From NCBI GenBank assembly GCA_019752975.1, contig JAIELM010000403.1, forward strand, positions 1 to 6,333: a DNA stretch of 6,333 bases, given 5' to 3'. Positions within the stretch are counted from its first letter, which is position 1. The number at the start of each line of letters is the position of its first letter. Below the pieces are notes generated by a model. It had not been told where the DNA came from, made no database searches, and saw only the letters and a program-made list of their open reading frames with translations. Positions 1-5,802 of this stretch are shown one piece after another. Origin of the DNA: Undibacterium sp. GTDB lineage: Bacteria; Pseudomonadota; Gammaproteobacteria; Burkholderiales; Burkholderiaceae_D. A program made the position numbers and the translations under genes.

Positions 1-1
1 A

Positions 2-1366
2 ATTACCGATCCGTGGGACTTTGAAGAGGTATACGGTTGCCTGTTTGATTTTGCTAAAAGCTTTCATTTCGATACTGAGAATGAGGAGTATTGGATTCAT
101 ATCACGACGGGCACACATGTTGTCCAAATTTGCATGTACCTGTTGACGGAAGCGTTTTACTTTCCCGGCAGGTTATTACAAACTTCACCGTCGCGTCGCC
201 AGGCGGTCGGCGACCCGGGTAACTACGCATTAATTGATTTGGATCTGTCGAAATATGACCAGATCGCGCAGCGTTTCTCTCATGAACAAGAAGAAGGTGT
301 GGCTTTTCTCAAGTCTGGCATCTCGACCCGTAATGCGCGTTTCAATAGCATGATTGATGAGATAGAGCGCGTCGCCATTAAATCCAAAGCGCCGATATTG
401 CTGATGGGGCCAACCGGTGCTGGCAAATCATTTCTTGCCAAACGCGTTTTTGAATTAAAAAAAGCACGTCACAAACTACCGGGAAAATTTGTCGAAATTA
501 ACTGCGCAACCATGCATGGCGATGGTGCCGCGTCCACGTTGTTTGGTCATATCAAGGGCGCGTTTACCGGCGCCGCTTCCGATCGCCCAGGACTCTTGCG
601 CGCTGCAAATAAGGGCTTATTATTTTTAGATGAAATTGGTGAATTAGGCCTAGATGAACAAGCGATGTTGTTGATGGCGATTGAAGAAAAACGATTCCTG
701 CCAGTCGGCAGCGACAATCAAGTGCAAAGTGATTTTCAACTGATTGCAGGCACCAATCGCGACCTATCAAAGGAAGTAATGCAAGGACGGTTTCGCGAAG
801 ACTTGTATGCTCGAATTAATTTGTGGAGCTATGAACTGCCCGGTTTAGTAGATCGTTTAGAAGATGTCGAACCCAACATCGATTATTTATTAGCGCAATT
901 TAGTGCAGAGCAAGGACAAATGGTCAGGTTCAATAAAGAATCGCGAGCACGTTACCTGCGCTTTGCCATATCACCAGAAGCAATATGGAAAGGTAATTTT
1001 CGCGATCTATCCGCTTCCATCACCCGCATGGCCACACTTGCAGATGCTGGTCGCGTGACAGACGCCGTGGTTTCGGACGAAGTTCTGCGCCTAAAAAAGC
1101 TCTGGCGACACTACCAACAAGATGACCTTTACGAAGGAGTCGATCTAAGCAAAGTGCTGGTGCCACAGGAATTAGACAATCTCGATTTATTCGATGCAAT
1201 GCAACTCAAAGCCGTATTAGGTGTGTGTAAAAGCTCAAAAACCATTTCTGACGCAGGAAGAAAATTGTATGCCGCCTCCCGAAACACGAAGGAAAAACCA
1301 AATGACGCGGATCGATTAAAAAAATATTTGGCTAAATTTGGACTTTCATGGAATACGCTTTTTTGA
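2..1366 (+). CDS. rtcR: RtcR, sigma-54-dependent activator of the RNA-repair operon (5' end missing)
   Basis: This is the C-terminal 454 residues of RtcR. The frame is open back to base 2, so the ATG at 134 is internal: the 44 codons before it continue family-like sequence (ITDPWDFEEVYGCLFDF). E. coli RtcR is about 532 aa, so roughly 80 residues lie outside the window. Visible parts are the end of the N-terminal CARF-type sensor domain, then a complete AAA+ sigma-54 activator domain: Walker A GPTGAGKS (407-430), the sigma-54 contact loop GAFTGA (557-574), Walker B LFLDEIGEL with DE at 629-634, sensor GTNRDL, and arginine fingers in GRFREDLYARI. A C-terminal segment with probable helix-turn-helix follows. 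Known of the family: RtcR senses RNA ends bearing 2',3'-cyclic phosphate and activates rtcBA (RNA ligase and cyclase), usually divergent from rtcR. That operon would lie left of this window. All key ATPase motifs are intact, so the gene looks functional. Confidence 0.94.
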   Translation: MTDPWDFEEVYGCLFDFAKSFHFDTENEEYWIHITTGTHVVQICMYLLTEAFYFPGRLLQTSPSRRQAVGDPGNYALIDLDLSKYDQIAQRFSHEQEEGVAFLKSGISTRNARFNSMIDEIERVAIKSKAPILLMGPTGAGKSFLAKRVFELKKARHKLPGKFVEINCATMHGDGAASTLFGHIKGAFTGAASDRPGLLRAANKGLLFLDEIGELGLDEQAMLLMAIEEKRFLPVGSDNQVQSDFQLIAGTNRDLSKEVMQGRFREDLYARINLWSYELPGLVDRLEDVEPNIDYLLAQFSAEQGQMVRFNKESRARYLRFAISPEAIWKGNFRDLSASITRMATLADAGRVTDAVVSDEVLRLKKLWRHYQQDDLYEGVDLSKVLVPQELDNLDLFDAMQLKAVLGVCKSSKTISDAGRKLYAASRNTKEKPNDADRLKKYLAKFGLSWNTLF

Positions 1367-1421
1367 GTTAGACATTTTAGGAAAGTCACGGCTGATTTTT
1401 GCTTCATCTAAAAGCAATAAA

Positions 1422-1446
1422 AATAATTTTCAATAATTTTCAATAA
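1422..1446. repeat. 10-bp tandem repeat, about 2.5 copies
   Basis: The unit AATAATTTTC occurs at 1422-1431 and 1432-1441, followed by a partial third copy AATAA at 1442-1446. It lies in the AT-rich convergent spacer after rtcR. Just upstream is a weak hairpin, TTGCTT-CATCTAA-AAGCAA. No function is evident; replication slippage is a sufficient explanation. Confidence 0.7.
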
Positions 1447-1512
1447 CATTCATCGATTGTATTTCATTGCTTTTTTGAATCAGGTGTCCCTCGTTTATCG
1501 GTTGTTTATTTC

Positions 1513-1542
1513 GAGGGAGTGCCGCTTCTCTCCCTCAGTTTT
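1513..1542 (+). terminator. Terminator-like hairpin between convergent genes
   Basis: GAGGGAG (1513-1519) can pair with CTCCCTC (1530-1536) around a 10-nt loop, followed by AGTTTTA on the plus strand. It sits about 150 bp past the rtcR stop and just beyond the end of the oppositely oriented TraB/GumN gene, where a terminator is expected. The T tract is short, so intrinsic termination is uncertain. The same GAGGG can instead pair with CCCTC at 1488-1492, giving an alternative stem. Confidence 0.4.
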
Positions 1543-1564
1543 ACAATGTCAACACATGCGTTGA

Positions 1565-2494
1565 TTAAATCGCTTGCACATGCCAACCGTCGTCCTTCAA
1601 TTGTGTCAATAGGCTATCGGGCCCAGCCATGTGATATAGACCCACAATCACCAGAGTAGGTTTAGCCTCTGCGCGCATCGCTGCAAATCGAGGTAGCCAA
1701 TTGCGGTTACGTGTCACGACATGTTTCGCATAAAAATCTGCTTGCATGTGCTTCAACTGCAAGACGAGTCGATCGGCAGGTGTGCTGTCGCCGCGTGCCC
1801 ACGCTGCGTAGATTCGTTCACTTTCTGCCATGCCTCGTAGGATGTTAATCAGCGTGTACTGGAGAAACTGAAGATCTTCAGGTTCTGACATTTCCCCCAT
1901 AAATTGAATAACATCATCCTGCGCTGGGAATTCACTCGAATGCACTATGTTCCTTTCTTTCGCATTGCGCAGCAATACCCTCTCCGCAGTGCCATCTTCG
2001 ACTAGCTTCATTGCTGCAAAATAGGAAGATTCGATGGTGAAAGCAGCCAACCAAGGCCGCATGTTGGCGATCGCCTCGATCGGCATTTTGACCAAGTCAA
2101 GCGCCTGCTTGAGGCGTTGCATATCACTTTCATTGAGACGCTCAGCCAAGGGGGTTTTTTGATCTAAGCCATACTTAAGCACTAACTCTTTGGGATTTTT
2201 CCTGCGAATTTGATTGGTTTCGGTCCAAATTGCACCGCATGTTTTCACGAGAGCTTCAATGCGACTATCTTGCCAAGCAAGGTTTCGTGGAGGGGTTTGC
2301 CCCATCAAATAGACCTGACGCCCGTCCTTCTCTATCAACCATAAAGGCCAAGGTGGGCTGACGGCAGTTGCTTGATCCATCGCTTTGACGTCTAACGAAA
2401 GCCCGAGCGCTGCAGTAGCAGAAAATGCTGACATTGCCAATAATAGCTGACGCCGTGTGAAGCCAGCACGAGCGTTTTGCGTGTTCCGTATCAT
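1565..2494 (-). CDS. TraB/GumN-family protein with twin-arginine signal peptide
   Basis: This is a 309-aa protein of the TraB/GumN (TIKI-like) family. The start at 2494 is chosen because AAGGGA lies 6 nt upstream and because it places a Tat signal at the very N-terminus: TRRQLLLAMSAF at residues 13-24, a hydrophobic stretch to about 33, and possible cleavage after VKA (38). Family features are WLIEKDGRQVYLMG (52-65), a conserved acidic TET (91-93), RNRNWLPRF (262-270) and the C-terminal VIVGLYHMAGPDSLL (282-296), which contains the second GxxH motif (G285-H288). The first GxxH, expected at 65-68, reads GQTP and lacks histidine. Members are proposed metal-dependent hydrolases or proteases, but bacterial roles are mostly unknown. 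The reading frame stays open upstream to 2704, but that part is a repeat (2583-2789) with no better ribosome site. The gene is convergent with rtcR and apparently monocistronic. The family call is firm; activity is uncertain. Confidence 0.88.
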   Translation of the reverse strand: MIRNTQNARAGFTRRQLLLAMSAFSATAALGLSLDVKAMDQATAVSPPWPLWLIEKDGRQVYLMGQTPPRNLAWQDSRIEALVKTCGAIWTETNQIRRKNPKELVLKYGLDQKTPLAERLNESDMQRLKQALDLVKMPIEAIANMRPWLAAFTIESSYFAAMKLVEDGTAERVLLRNAKERNIVHSSEFPAQDDVIQFMGEMSEPEDLQFLQYTLINILRGMAESERIYAAWARGDSTPADRLVLQLKHMQADFYAKHVVTRNRNWLPRFAAMRAEAKPTLVIVGLYHMAGPDSLLTQLKDDGWHVQAI

Positions 2495-2500
2495 TTGAGT

Positions 2501-2506
2501 TCCCTT
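2501..2506 (-). promoter_or_regulatory. Ribosome binding site that decides the TraB/GumN start
   Basis: On the minus strand AAGGGA lies 6 nt before the ATG at 2494-2492. It favours this start over the in-frame ATG at 2704, which would fuse an unrelated repeat-derived segment ahead of the Tat signal. Confidence 0.7.
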
Positions 2507-2582
2507 GCCTAATTTGTTTTCTATAAATTCGTGTTGCATATAAAACGGCAAGCTTATCAAAATAAACTGGACAATAAGCGTA

Positions 2583-2789
2583 ATTGCGACAGAGTGCACA
2601 ATCAGGTAGTCAGTCAGTAAAAACTCATGCGCTGAGCGACGCTCAACTTGAGAGGTGTCACTGATGCTGCGGAAAGTTGCAGCGCAAATACGTGGCGCAG
2701 CCATCTATTCAGCAGGCGCATCTACCAACGGGATTTGGCACGCTAGGACAAGCTAGCAAGGCATTAATCAAAAAATAGGGTCAATCTTG
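2583..2789 (-). repeat. Long direct repeat, copy 1 (downstream of ccdB)
   Basis: About 207 bp here align with 3512-3723 in the same orientation, at an estimated 70-75% identity by eye. The best-conserved blocks are GACGCTCAACTTG, GCGCAAAT, GTGGCGCAGCCATC and GCATCTACCAAC. Read on the minus strand, both copies give an ungapped similar peptide starting MAAP-(R/H)-ICAAT and containing TSQVERRS and EFL. A small stem, GCTAG-GACAAG-CTAGC, lies near its right end. The remainder of the 382-bp gap between ccdB and the TraB/GumN gene (2495-2582 and 2790-2876) shows no gene. I do not recognise the repeat family, and neither copy shows terminal inverted repeats or a transposase. Confidence 0.8.
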
Positions 2790-2876
2790 TCATGTAACAT
2801 CAACACAGATCACTCACAATTTGCGTCACTGTCCATGCATACAAACTATAGAGCACAGGAACAATGATCGTGCCTA

Positions 2877-3194
2877 TTAATACGCACCAAAAACTCTGTC
2901 TAAAGAATCTAGTATCGCTGATTGAAATTGAGAAGCGTGGTCAACTTTTTCCTTCAACTCTGTCAATGGAATTGCGGCCAGCTGTGGTGTATCAAGTAAA
3001 TATTTTTTTCCATTGACCGTGATGATAGGAAACAGATCTCCGGGTGCTTCTACATTCTTAAATGCGTTCAAGTTGCGTAAGGGAATAACGATACGAGTCG
3101 CCAATCCGCTGATCACATTGCTTTGTACGTCGATCAAAAAAGGCGTCGCTTTTTTGCTTTGCCCTGTATTCGCATACACATCAAAACGCGCCAT
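2877..3194 (-). CDS. ccdB: CcdB, gyrase-poisoning toxin
   Basis: This 105-aa protein matches CcdB of type II toxin-antitoxin systems (F-plasmid CcdB is 101 aa). Alignable features are the N-terminal strand ARFDVYANTG (residues 2-11), the hallmark FLIDVQSNVI (19-28), RIVIPL (34-39), LFPIITVNGKKYLL (54-67) and TPQLAAIPLTEL (69-80), then a C-terminal helix ending VFGAY. In F CcdB the last residues, WGI, contact the gyrase A subunit; here the tryptophan position is F and two residues differ. Known role: CcdB traps DNA gyrase cleavage complexes, causing double-strand breaks, and is neutralised by CcdA. The start ATG at 3194 directly abuts the ccdA stop (TAAATG), with GGGGA inside the ccdA end as ribosome site, so translation is probably coupled. 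No clear intrinsic terminator follows. The gene appears intact. Confidence 0.93.
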   Translation of the reverse strand: MARFDVYANTGQSKKATPFLIDVQSNVISGLATRIVIPLRNLNAFKNVEAPGDLFPIITVNGKKYLLDTPQLAAIPLTELKEKVDHASQFQSAILDSLDRVFGAY

Positions 3195-3431
3195 TTAAAA
3201 TCCCCGCCACTCTGCCAATGCCACGCCATCATCTTCTACTTTTTGATTATAGACTTTGAGAAATGCGGCATTTTTTTCGTTCCATTCACGCTCTTGTTCA
3301 GAACGTATCGTCTCACGCAAACTTTGTTCACACACCTGTGAAATGTTGATCCCCAATTCCTTTGCGCTCAGGTACACATCCATGGGTAAGCTGATGTTTG
3401 TTGCTTTTTTTGGCGAATTTGTTTGCTTCAT
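3195..3431 (-). CDS. ccdA: CcdA, antitoxin and repressor
   Basis: This is a 78-aa CcdA antitoxin. The N-terminal part (about 10-42: ATNISLPMDVYLSAKELGIN onwards) fits the ribbon-helix-helix DNA-binding domain. The C-terminal part (about 43-78: REWNEKNAAFLKVYNQ then ALAEWRGF) fits the flexible toxin-wrapping tail of chromosomal CcdA proteins. The start at 3431 is preferred over the upstream in-frame ATG at 3473 because CTCC on the plus strand (3438-3441) gives GGAG 6 nt before it, and because a TATAAT element at 3476-3481 would place the longer start at or before the transcription start. Family knowledge: CcdA inhibits CcdB, is degraded by Lon, and with CcdB represses its own promoter. It is the first gene of a two-gene operon with ccdB immediately downstream. 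Confidence 0.9.
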   Translation of the reverse strand: MKQTNSPKKATNISLPMDVYLSAKELGINISQVCEQSLRETIRSEQEREWNEKNAAFLKVYNQKVEDDGVALAEWRGF

Positions 3432-3475
3432 TTTCAACTCCGGAATGGCAGAATCTGACAATTTGATACGCATTC

Positions 3476-3504
3476 ATTATACATAAATTCATGCGCACGA
3501 ATAT
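3476..3504 (-). promoter_or_regulatory. Probable ccdAB promoter
   Basis: The minus strand has a perfect -10 box TATAAT (plus 3476-3481). The matching -35 region is weak: TATTCG at 16-bp spacing is the best candidate. Transcription would start near 3469, leaving a leader of about 38 nt before ccdA. An imperfect palindrome, GCATTCATTAT next to CATAAATTCATGC (plus 3470-3494), overlaps the -10 box and is a plausible CcdAB operator. It lies just outside repeat copy 2. Confidence 0.5.
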
Positions 3505-3511
3505 TGTTGAA

Positions 3512-3723
3512 GTTGCGGTCGAGTGCTTAATCAGGAAGTCAATCCGTAAAAATTCGCACACTGAACGACGCTCAACTTGGGATGTACCAATGATGTCACG
3601 CCAAGTTGCGGCGCAAATGTGTGGCGCAGCCATCAATTAATTACCTGCATCTACCAACTGTATTTGGCAGGCTAGTACAAGCTGACTAGGCGACAATCAA
3701 TTAAGAAATTGGGGCAAGTCTTG
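3512..3723 (-). repeat. Long direct repeat, copy 2 (upstream of ccdA)
   Basis: This is the second copy of the repeat at 2583-2789, same orientation, 212 bp, running from GTTGCGGTCGAGTGC to GGCAAGTCTTG. The minus-strand frame opening at 3636 reads MMAAPHICAATW and contains TSQVERRS like copy 1, then runs on through the ccdA promoter without resemblance to any protein I know. I therefore treat it as a repeat and not as a gene. The ccdAB operon with its promoter lies exactly between the two copies. Confidence 0.8.
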
Positions 3724-3772
3724 AATTCATTTAAAGCAAGAAATACATCCAAATGACGCGAACAGGTTCAAA

Positions 3773-3888
3773 ATTGGCCCCCGTTTCCGGGTTTTTTGAA
3801 ATTTTTGAAATGGATGTCTTGTGCTTCTATAAGATTGGACCCCGGTCCCGTTTTTTGAAGTTTTGAAATGGATGTCTTGCGCTTCTAT
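3773..3888. repeat. Two tandem copies of a 55-58-bp hairpin repeat
   Basis: Copy A (3773-3830) and copy B (3834-3888) both begin ATTGG, have a C/G-rich palindrome, then TTTTTTGAA, and end AAATGGATGTCTTG-(T/C)-GCTTCTAT. Each palindrome differs in sequence but still folds: CCCG-TTTC-CGGG in A and GGAC-CCCG-GTCC in B, each followed by six T residues on the plus strand. That shape resembles an intrinsic terminator facing hipA, although no plus-strand gene precedes it. Read on the minus strand, copy A is CCCG-GAAA-CGGG, a GNRA tetraloop hairpin. A third small stem, GCTTC-TATG-GAAGC, follows copy B. The surrounding gene-free stretch (3724-3993) holds nothing else I can name except the short palindrome TGGGTGACCCA at 3956-3966. 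Confidence 0.75.
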
Positions 3889-3993
3889 GGAAGCGGTAAA
3901 AAATATTGCGGAGTGCACGAGGTTTTTGCACCACTACTTGACACGGTTTGGCTAATGGGTGACCCAATACTCTAGGCCGTTGGTAAGACTTTT

Positions 3994-5283
3994 TCAAGGC
4001 ATCAAAAATGATCGTATGAAGTCAACTTGTGATAATGAGACGCCTGCTGTTTTTGCGAAGCTTTCCCATTGAGCGATCGCTGTTTTAACGTCTTTTAGGA
4101 TTAGTTTAATTTCGCCCACGCCAAAGCGATCAGCAACGTCATAAAAATCATCATCAGTGAAATTTGTGAACTTACCGTTGATAGACATGAGATGTTGGTA
4201 AGTCCACTCACCGTCCGGATTATGAGCAAAAGTCACATCGTAGGCGGGAGATAATCGCCATATGCCTCCTTTTGGCAAAAGGAATGAGAAATTTTTAGGG
4301 TGATCGTCACAGTTCTTTGCCATCGCGTTGAAAACCATACGTCTAAACGCCTCCACTAAGTCCTCACGTGGTAGGTGGAGTGATTCAATGGTCGAAAATA
4401 ATTGATTGTAGGAATGGACTCCGCGTGCTTTGTAATCCATGTGACTCATCGCACAAAGGGTTTGCATATGAATTTTGGTGTTATGTATACGGTCGAAGCG
4501 TTTAATCATGAAATGTGACCTACCACCTTCTTCAAGTAGTCGGCACTCAGTCATGTGAATACCTGCCTTTTTCGCCATCATCGAGTATGCATACTCAATG
4601 CGACCGTAGTCTGAGCTGGCACCAAGTTCGGAATCTTTGCCGATACCGTCGAATTTAAGTAGCCAGTGCTCGAAATTTTCTGGCACCGTAGTTTGTCCTG
4701 ATCGAATCTCGTCAGTTGCCGGATTGATCGCGATGACCGCTTTAGCACGCGCACCGCCAGCTGATGTTCCTACCTCTATGATGTTTCTAAGAGTCGTACT
4801 TGTTTCGTTTTCTGAATGAAATGATCCGTCAATGACATTTCTCGCTTGGTGTATCAACTCTCCTAATTTAATGGCCGTACTGGTAGATTTTTTAGGGCCG
4901 TGCTGCGGTTTGAATTCCAACGCACCCATCGAGCGTTTCCCCATATAAGCCAAGCGGTCGAGTGCGGTAATTTTGTCCTTCGAGATACCTTGGTCGGCCA
5001 TGTAACGATCCACGATAGCATTGCCAAAGTCATCGGGTAACGCGTCAGCTAACATTGCAGGGAGCCGTTTGTAGGTCGCTTCCGGTAGGTTGGTGAAGAT
5101 CATCGGTGTGCTCGTCGTTTTGATCGGCATTTGTAGAGGTGCGAGATCAATAGATAATTTGATGAATTTTGGATCGAAAGCGAAGGAGTAATAGCCGAAT
5201 TTTGGGTCTAGCGCGACGGCACCGACAAATAAATCAAATATGTACACTTTGATGACTTTGGCAGGTTGAAATGGTTTTGCCAT
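3994..5283 (-). CDS. hipA: HipA, serine/threonine kinase toxin
   Basis: This 429-aa HipA-family kinase is close to the 440 aa of E. coli HipA. The N-terminal couple_hipA region spans about 8-120 (with LPAMLADALPDDFG at 74-87). The kinase core includes the glycine-rich loop GTSAGGARAK (172-181), whose S174 matches the regulatory autophosphorylation serine of E. coli HipA (S150). ATP-binding lysine K210 lies in HWLLKFDG, the catalytic loop is NCDDHPKNFSFL (324-335) with D326/D327 and N331, and the metal-binding aspartate D349 lies in LSPAYDVTF. All catalytic residues appear present. Family knowledge: HipA phosphorylates glutamyl-tRNA synthetase (or another synthetase in relatives), halting translation and promoting persistence; HipB neutralises it. 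The start overlaps the hipB stop by one base (TAATG) and has a strong AAGGAG 5 nt upstream, so translation is coupled. The substrate cannot be read from sequence. Confidence 0.95.
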   Translation of the reverse strand: MAKPFQPAKVIKVYIFDLFVGAVALDPKFGYYSFAFDPKFIKLSIDLAPLQMPIKTTSTPMIFTNLPEATYKRLPAMLADALPDDFGNAIVDRYMADQGISKDKITALDRLAYMGKRSMGALEFKPQHGPKKSTSTAIKLGELIHQARNVIDGSFHSENETSTTLRNIIEVGTSAGGARAKAVIAINPATDEIRSGQTTVPENFEHWLLKFDGIGKDSELGASSDYGRIEYAYSMMAKKAGIHMTECRLLEEGGRSHFMIKRFDRIHNTKIHMQTLCAMSHMDYKARGVHSYNQLFSTIESLHLPREDLVEAFRRMVFNAMAKNCDDHPKNFSFLLPKGGIWRLSPAYDVTFAHNPDGEWTYQHLMSINGKFTNFTDDDFYDVADRFGVGEIKLILKDVKTAIAQWESFAKTAGVSLSQVDFIRSFLMP

Positions 5284-5585
5284 TATGTCTCCTTGGGTGT
5301 TCTAGCGCGTTGACGTGGTTGAGCTTGGCGGGAAAGTTGTAGCGGATTGATGGATATTTGCGGCGCAAATAAGCGTAGTGCGTCTATGTGGTTGAGTGCA
5401 CGTAGTGTTTTGACTAGAGTGGTAATAGTGGCACCACGACCATTTTCTAAGTTGCGTAAAGCAGTCAGGCTAATGCCTGCTTCTTTGCACAAAGTTTTCT
5501 GGTCGATGTTTTTCTGCAGGCGCAATTGCTTGAGATCGTCTCCCAATTGGAATTCTAGTTCCTTTGTTGTATATCTTTCGTCCAT
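5283..5585 (-). CDS. hipB: HipB-like antitoxin, XRE-type repressor
   Basis: This 100-aa protein has a Cro/C1-type helix-turn-helix at about 15-68: GDDLKQLRLQKNIDQKTL leads into the recognition region KEAGISLTALRNLENGRG (34-51). A proline- and arginine-rich basic tail follows (about 84-98). It precedes hipA with a one-base overlap, the usual hipBA order. Family knowledge: HipB dimers bind operators in their own promoter and hold HipA inactive; in E. coli the C-terminal tail controls Lon degradation, and this tail may do the same. The ATG at 5585 has AAGGTG 4 nt upstream, an acceptable but close ribosome site. A strong promoter and repeated operator-like motifs lie just upstream. HipB is assigned mainly from the helix-turn-helix plus position next to hipA. 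Confidence 0.9.
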   Translation of the reverse strand: MDERYTTKELEFQLGDDLKQLRLQKNIDQKTLCKEAGISLTALRNLENGRGATITTLVKTLRALNHIDALRLFAPQISINPLQLSRQAQPRQRARTPKET

Positions 5586-5592
5586 TAAACAC

Positions 5593-5721
5593 CTTAAATA
5601 GAGACATTAAGTTGAATAGTCAAGTTAAAACATCTTTTTAGATGGATTATATATGGATGACATATATTTTCAAGGCTGTAGTGGAAATAAAGACTCTTTT
5701 TAGAGTATTAAATGGAGACAT
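5593..5721. promoter_or_regulatory. Candidate HipB operators: three repeated motifs and two palindromes
   Basis: The motif TTAAATAGAGACAT occurs at 5594-5607 and as TTAAATGGAGACAT (13 of 14 bases) at 5708-5721. A looser version, ATATGGATGACAT, occurs at 5651-5663. Their ends are 56-58 bp apart. The first also forms CTTAA-N9-TTAAG (5593-5611). Two palindromes of one design, CATCT-TTTT-AGATG (5631-5644) and ACTCT-TTTT-AGAGT (5693-5706), flank the promoter, the first covering the predicted transcription start. E. coli HipB binds several spaced inverted repeats (TATCC-N8-GGATA), so this layout fits autoregulation, but the sequences differ and binding is inferred. Confidence 0.5.
5646..5673 (-). 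promoter_or_regulatory. Strong sigma-70-type promoter of hipBA
   Basis: On the minus strand TTGAAA (plus 5668-5673) and a perfect TATAAT (plus 5646-5651) are separated by 16 bp. Transcription would start near 5639, giving a leader of about 53 nt before hipB. ATATAT half-sites (5649-5654 and 5662-5667) form an inverted repeat in the spacer. A second weaker match, TTGACT (5618-5623) with TATTTA 17 bp on, lies inside the leader and would give almost no leader. Confidence 0.7.
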
Positions 5722-5802
5722 GAGGCTTTAAGTATTTTATTAAAGTGTTTTATTGTATCGACCTATTAATCTCCTTGTAAAATCTTACAGTACTCTCTTT
5801 TG

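Noticed and set aside
564..770. Minus-strand frame inside rtcR
   Set aside because: Antisense shadow of the conserved AAA+ domain.
134..1366. Complete gene starting at the ATG at 134
   Set aside because: The frame is open back to base 2 with RtcR-like sequence, so this ATG is an internal methionine.
1129..1407. Minus-strand frame over the rtcR 3' end
   Set aside because: Antisense shadow with no ribosome site or family resemblance.
2495..2704. Extended N-terminus of the TraB/GumN protein
   Set aside because: The extra 70 residues derive largely from the repeat shared with 3512-3723, would bury the Tat signal, and lack the AAGGGA ribosome site seen at 2494.
3432..3473. Longer CcdA starting at 3473
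   Set aside because: No ribosome site, and the TATAAT box at 3476-3481 would place that ATG upstream of the transcript start.
3328..3636. Separate 102-aa minus-strand gene upstream of ccdA
   Set aside because: Its start is repeat-derived and its end overlaps the ccdA promoter and coding region in another frame; no recognisable protein.
2583..3723. Integron cassette with attC sites flanking ccdAB
   Set aside because: A GTTGAGC-like core occurs in each repeat, but no paired RYYYAAC/GTTRRRY sites with imperfect arms could be found, and no integrase is in view.
3773..3888. CRISPR array
   Set aside because: Only two imperfect copies of a 55-58-bp unit with a 3-bp gap, so no spacers.
3727..3918. 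63-aa minus-strand frame across the tandem hairpin repeat
   Set aside because: It is a translation of repeat DNA; its internal repeated words come from the two DNA copies in different frames.
4637..4819. Plus-strand frame inside hipA
   Set aside because: Shadow of the HipA kinase core, which has all catalytic motifs on the minus strand.
5347..5601. Plus-strand frame over hipB
   Set aside because: Antisense shadow of the helix-turn-helix gene.
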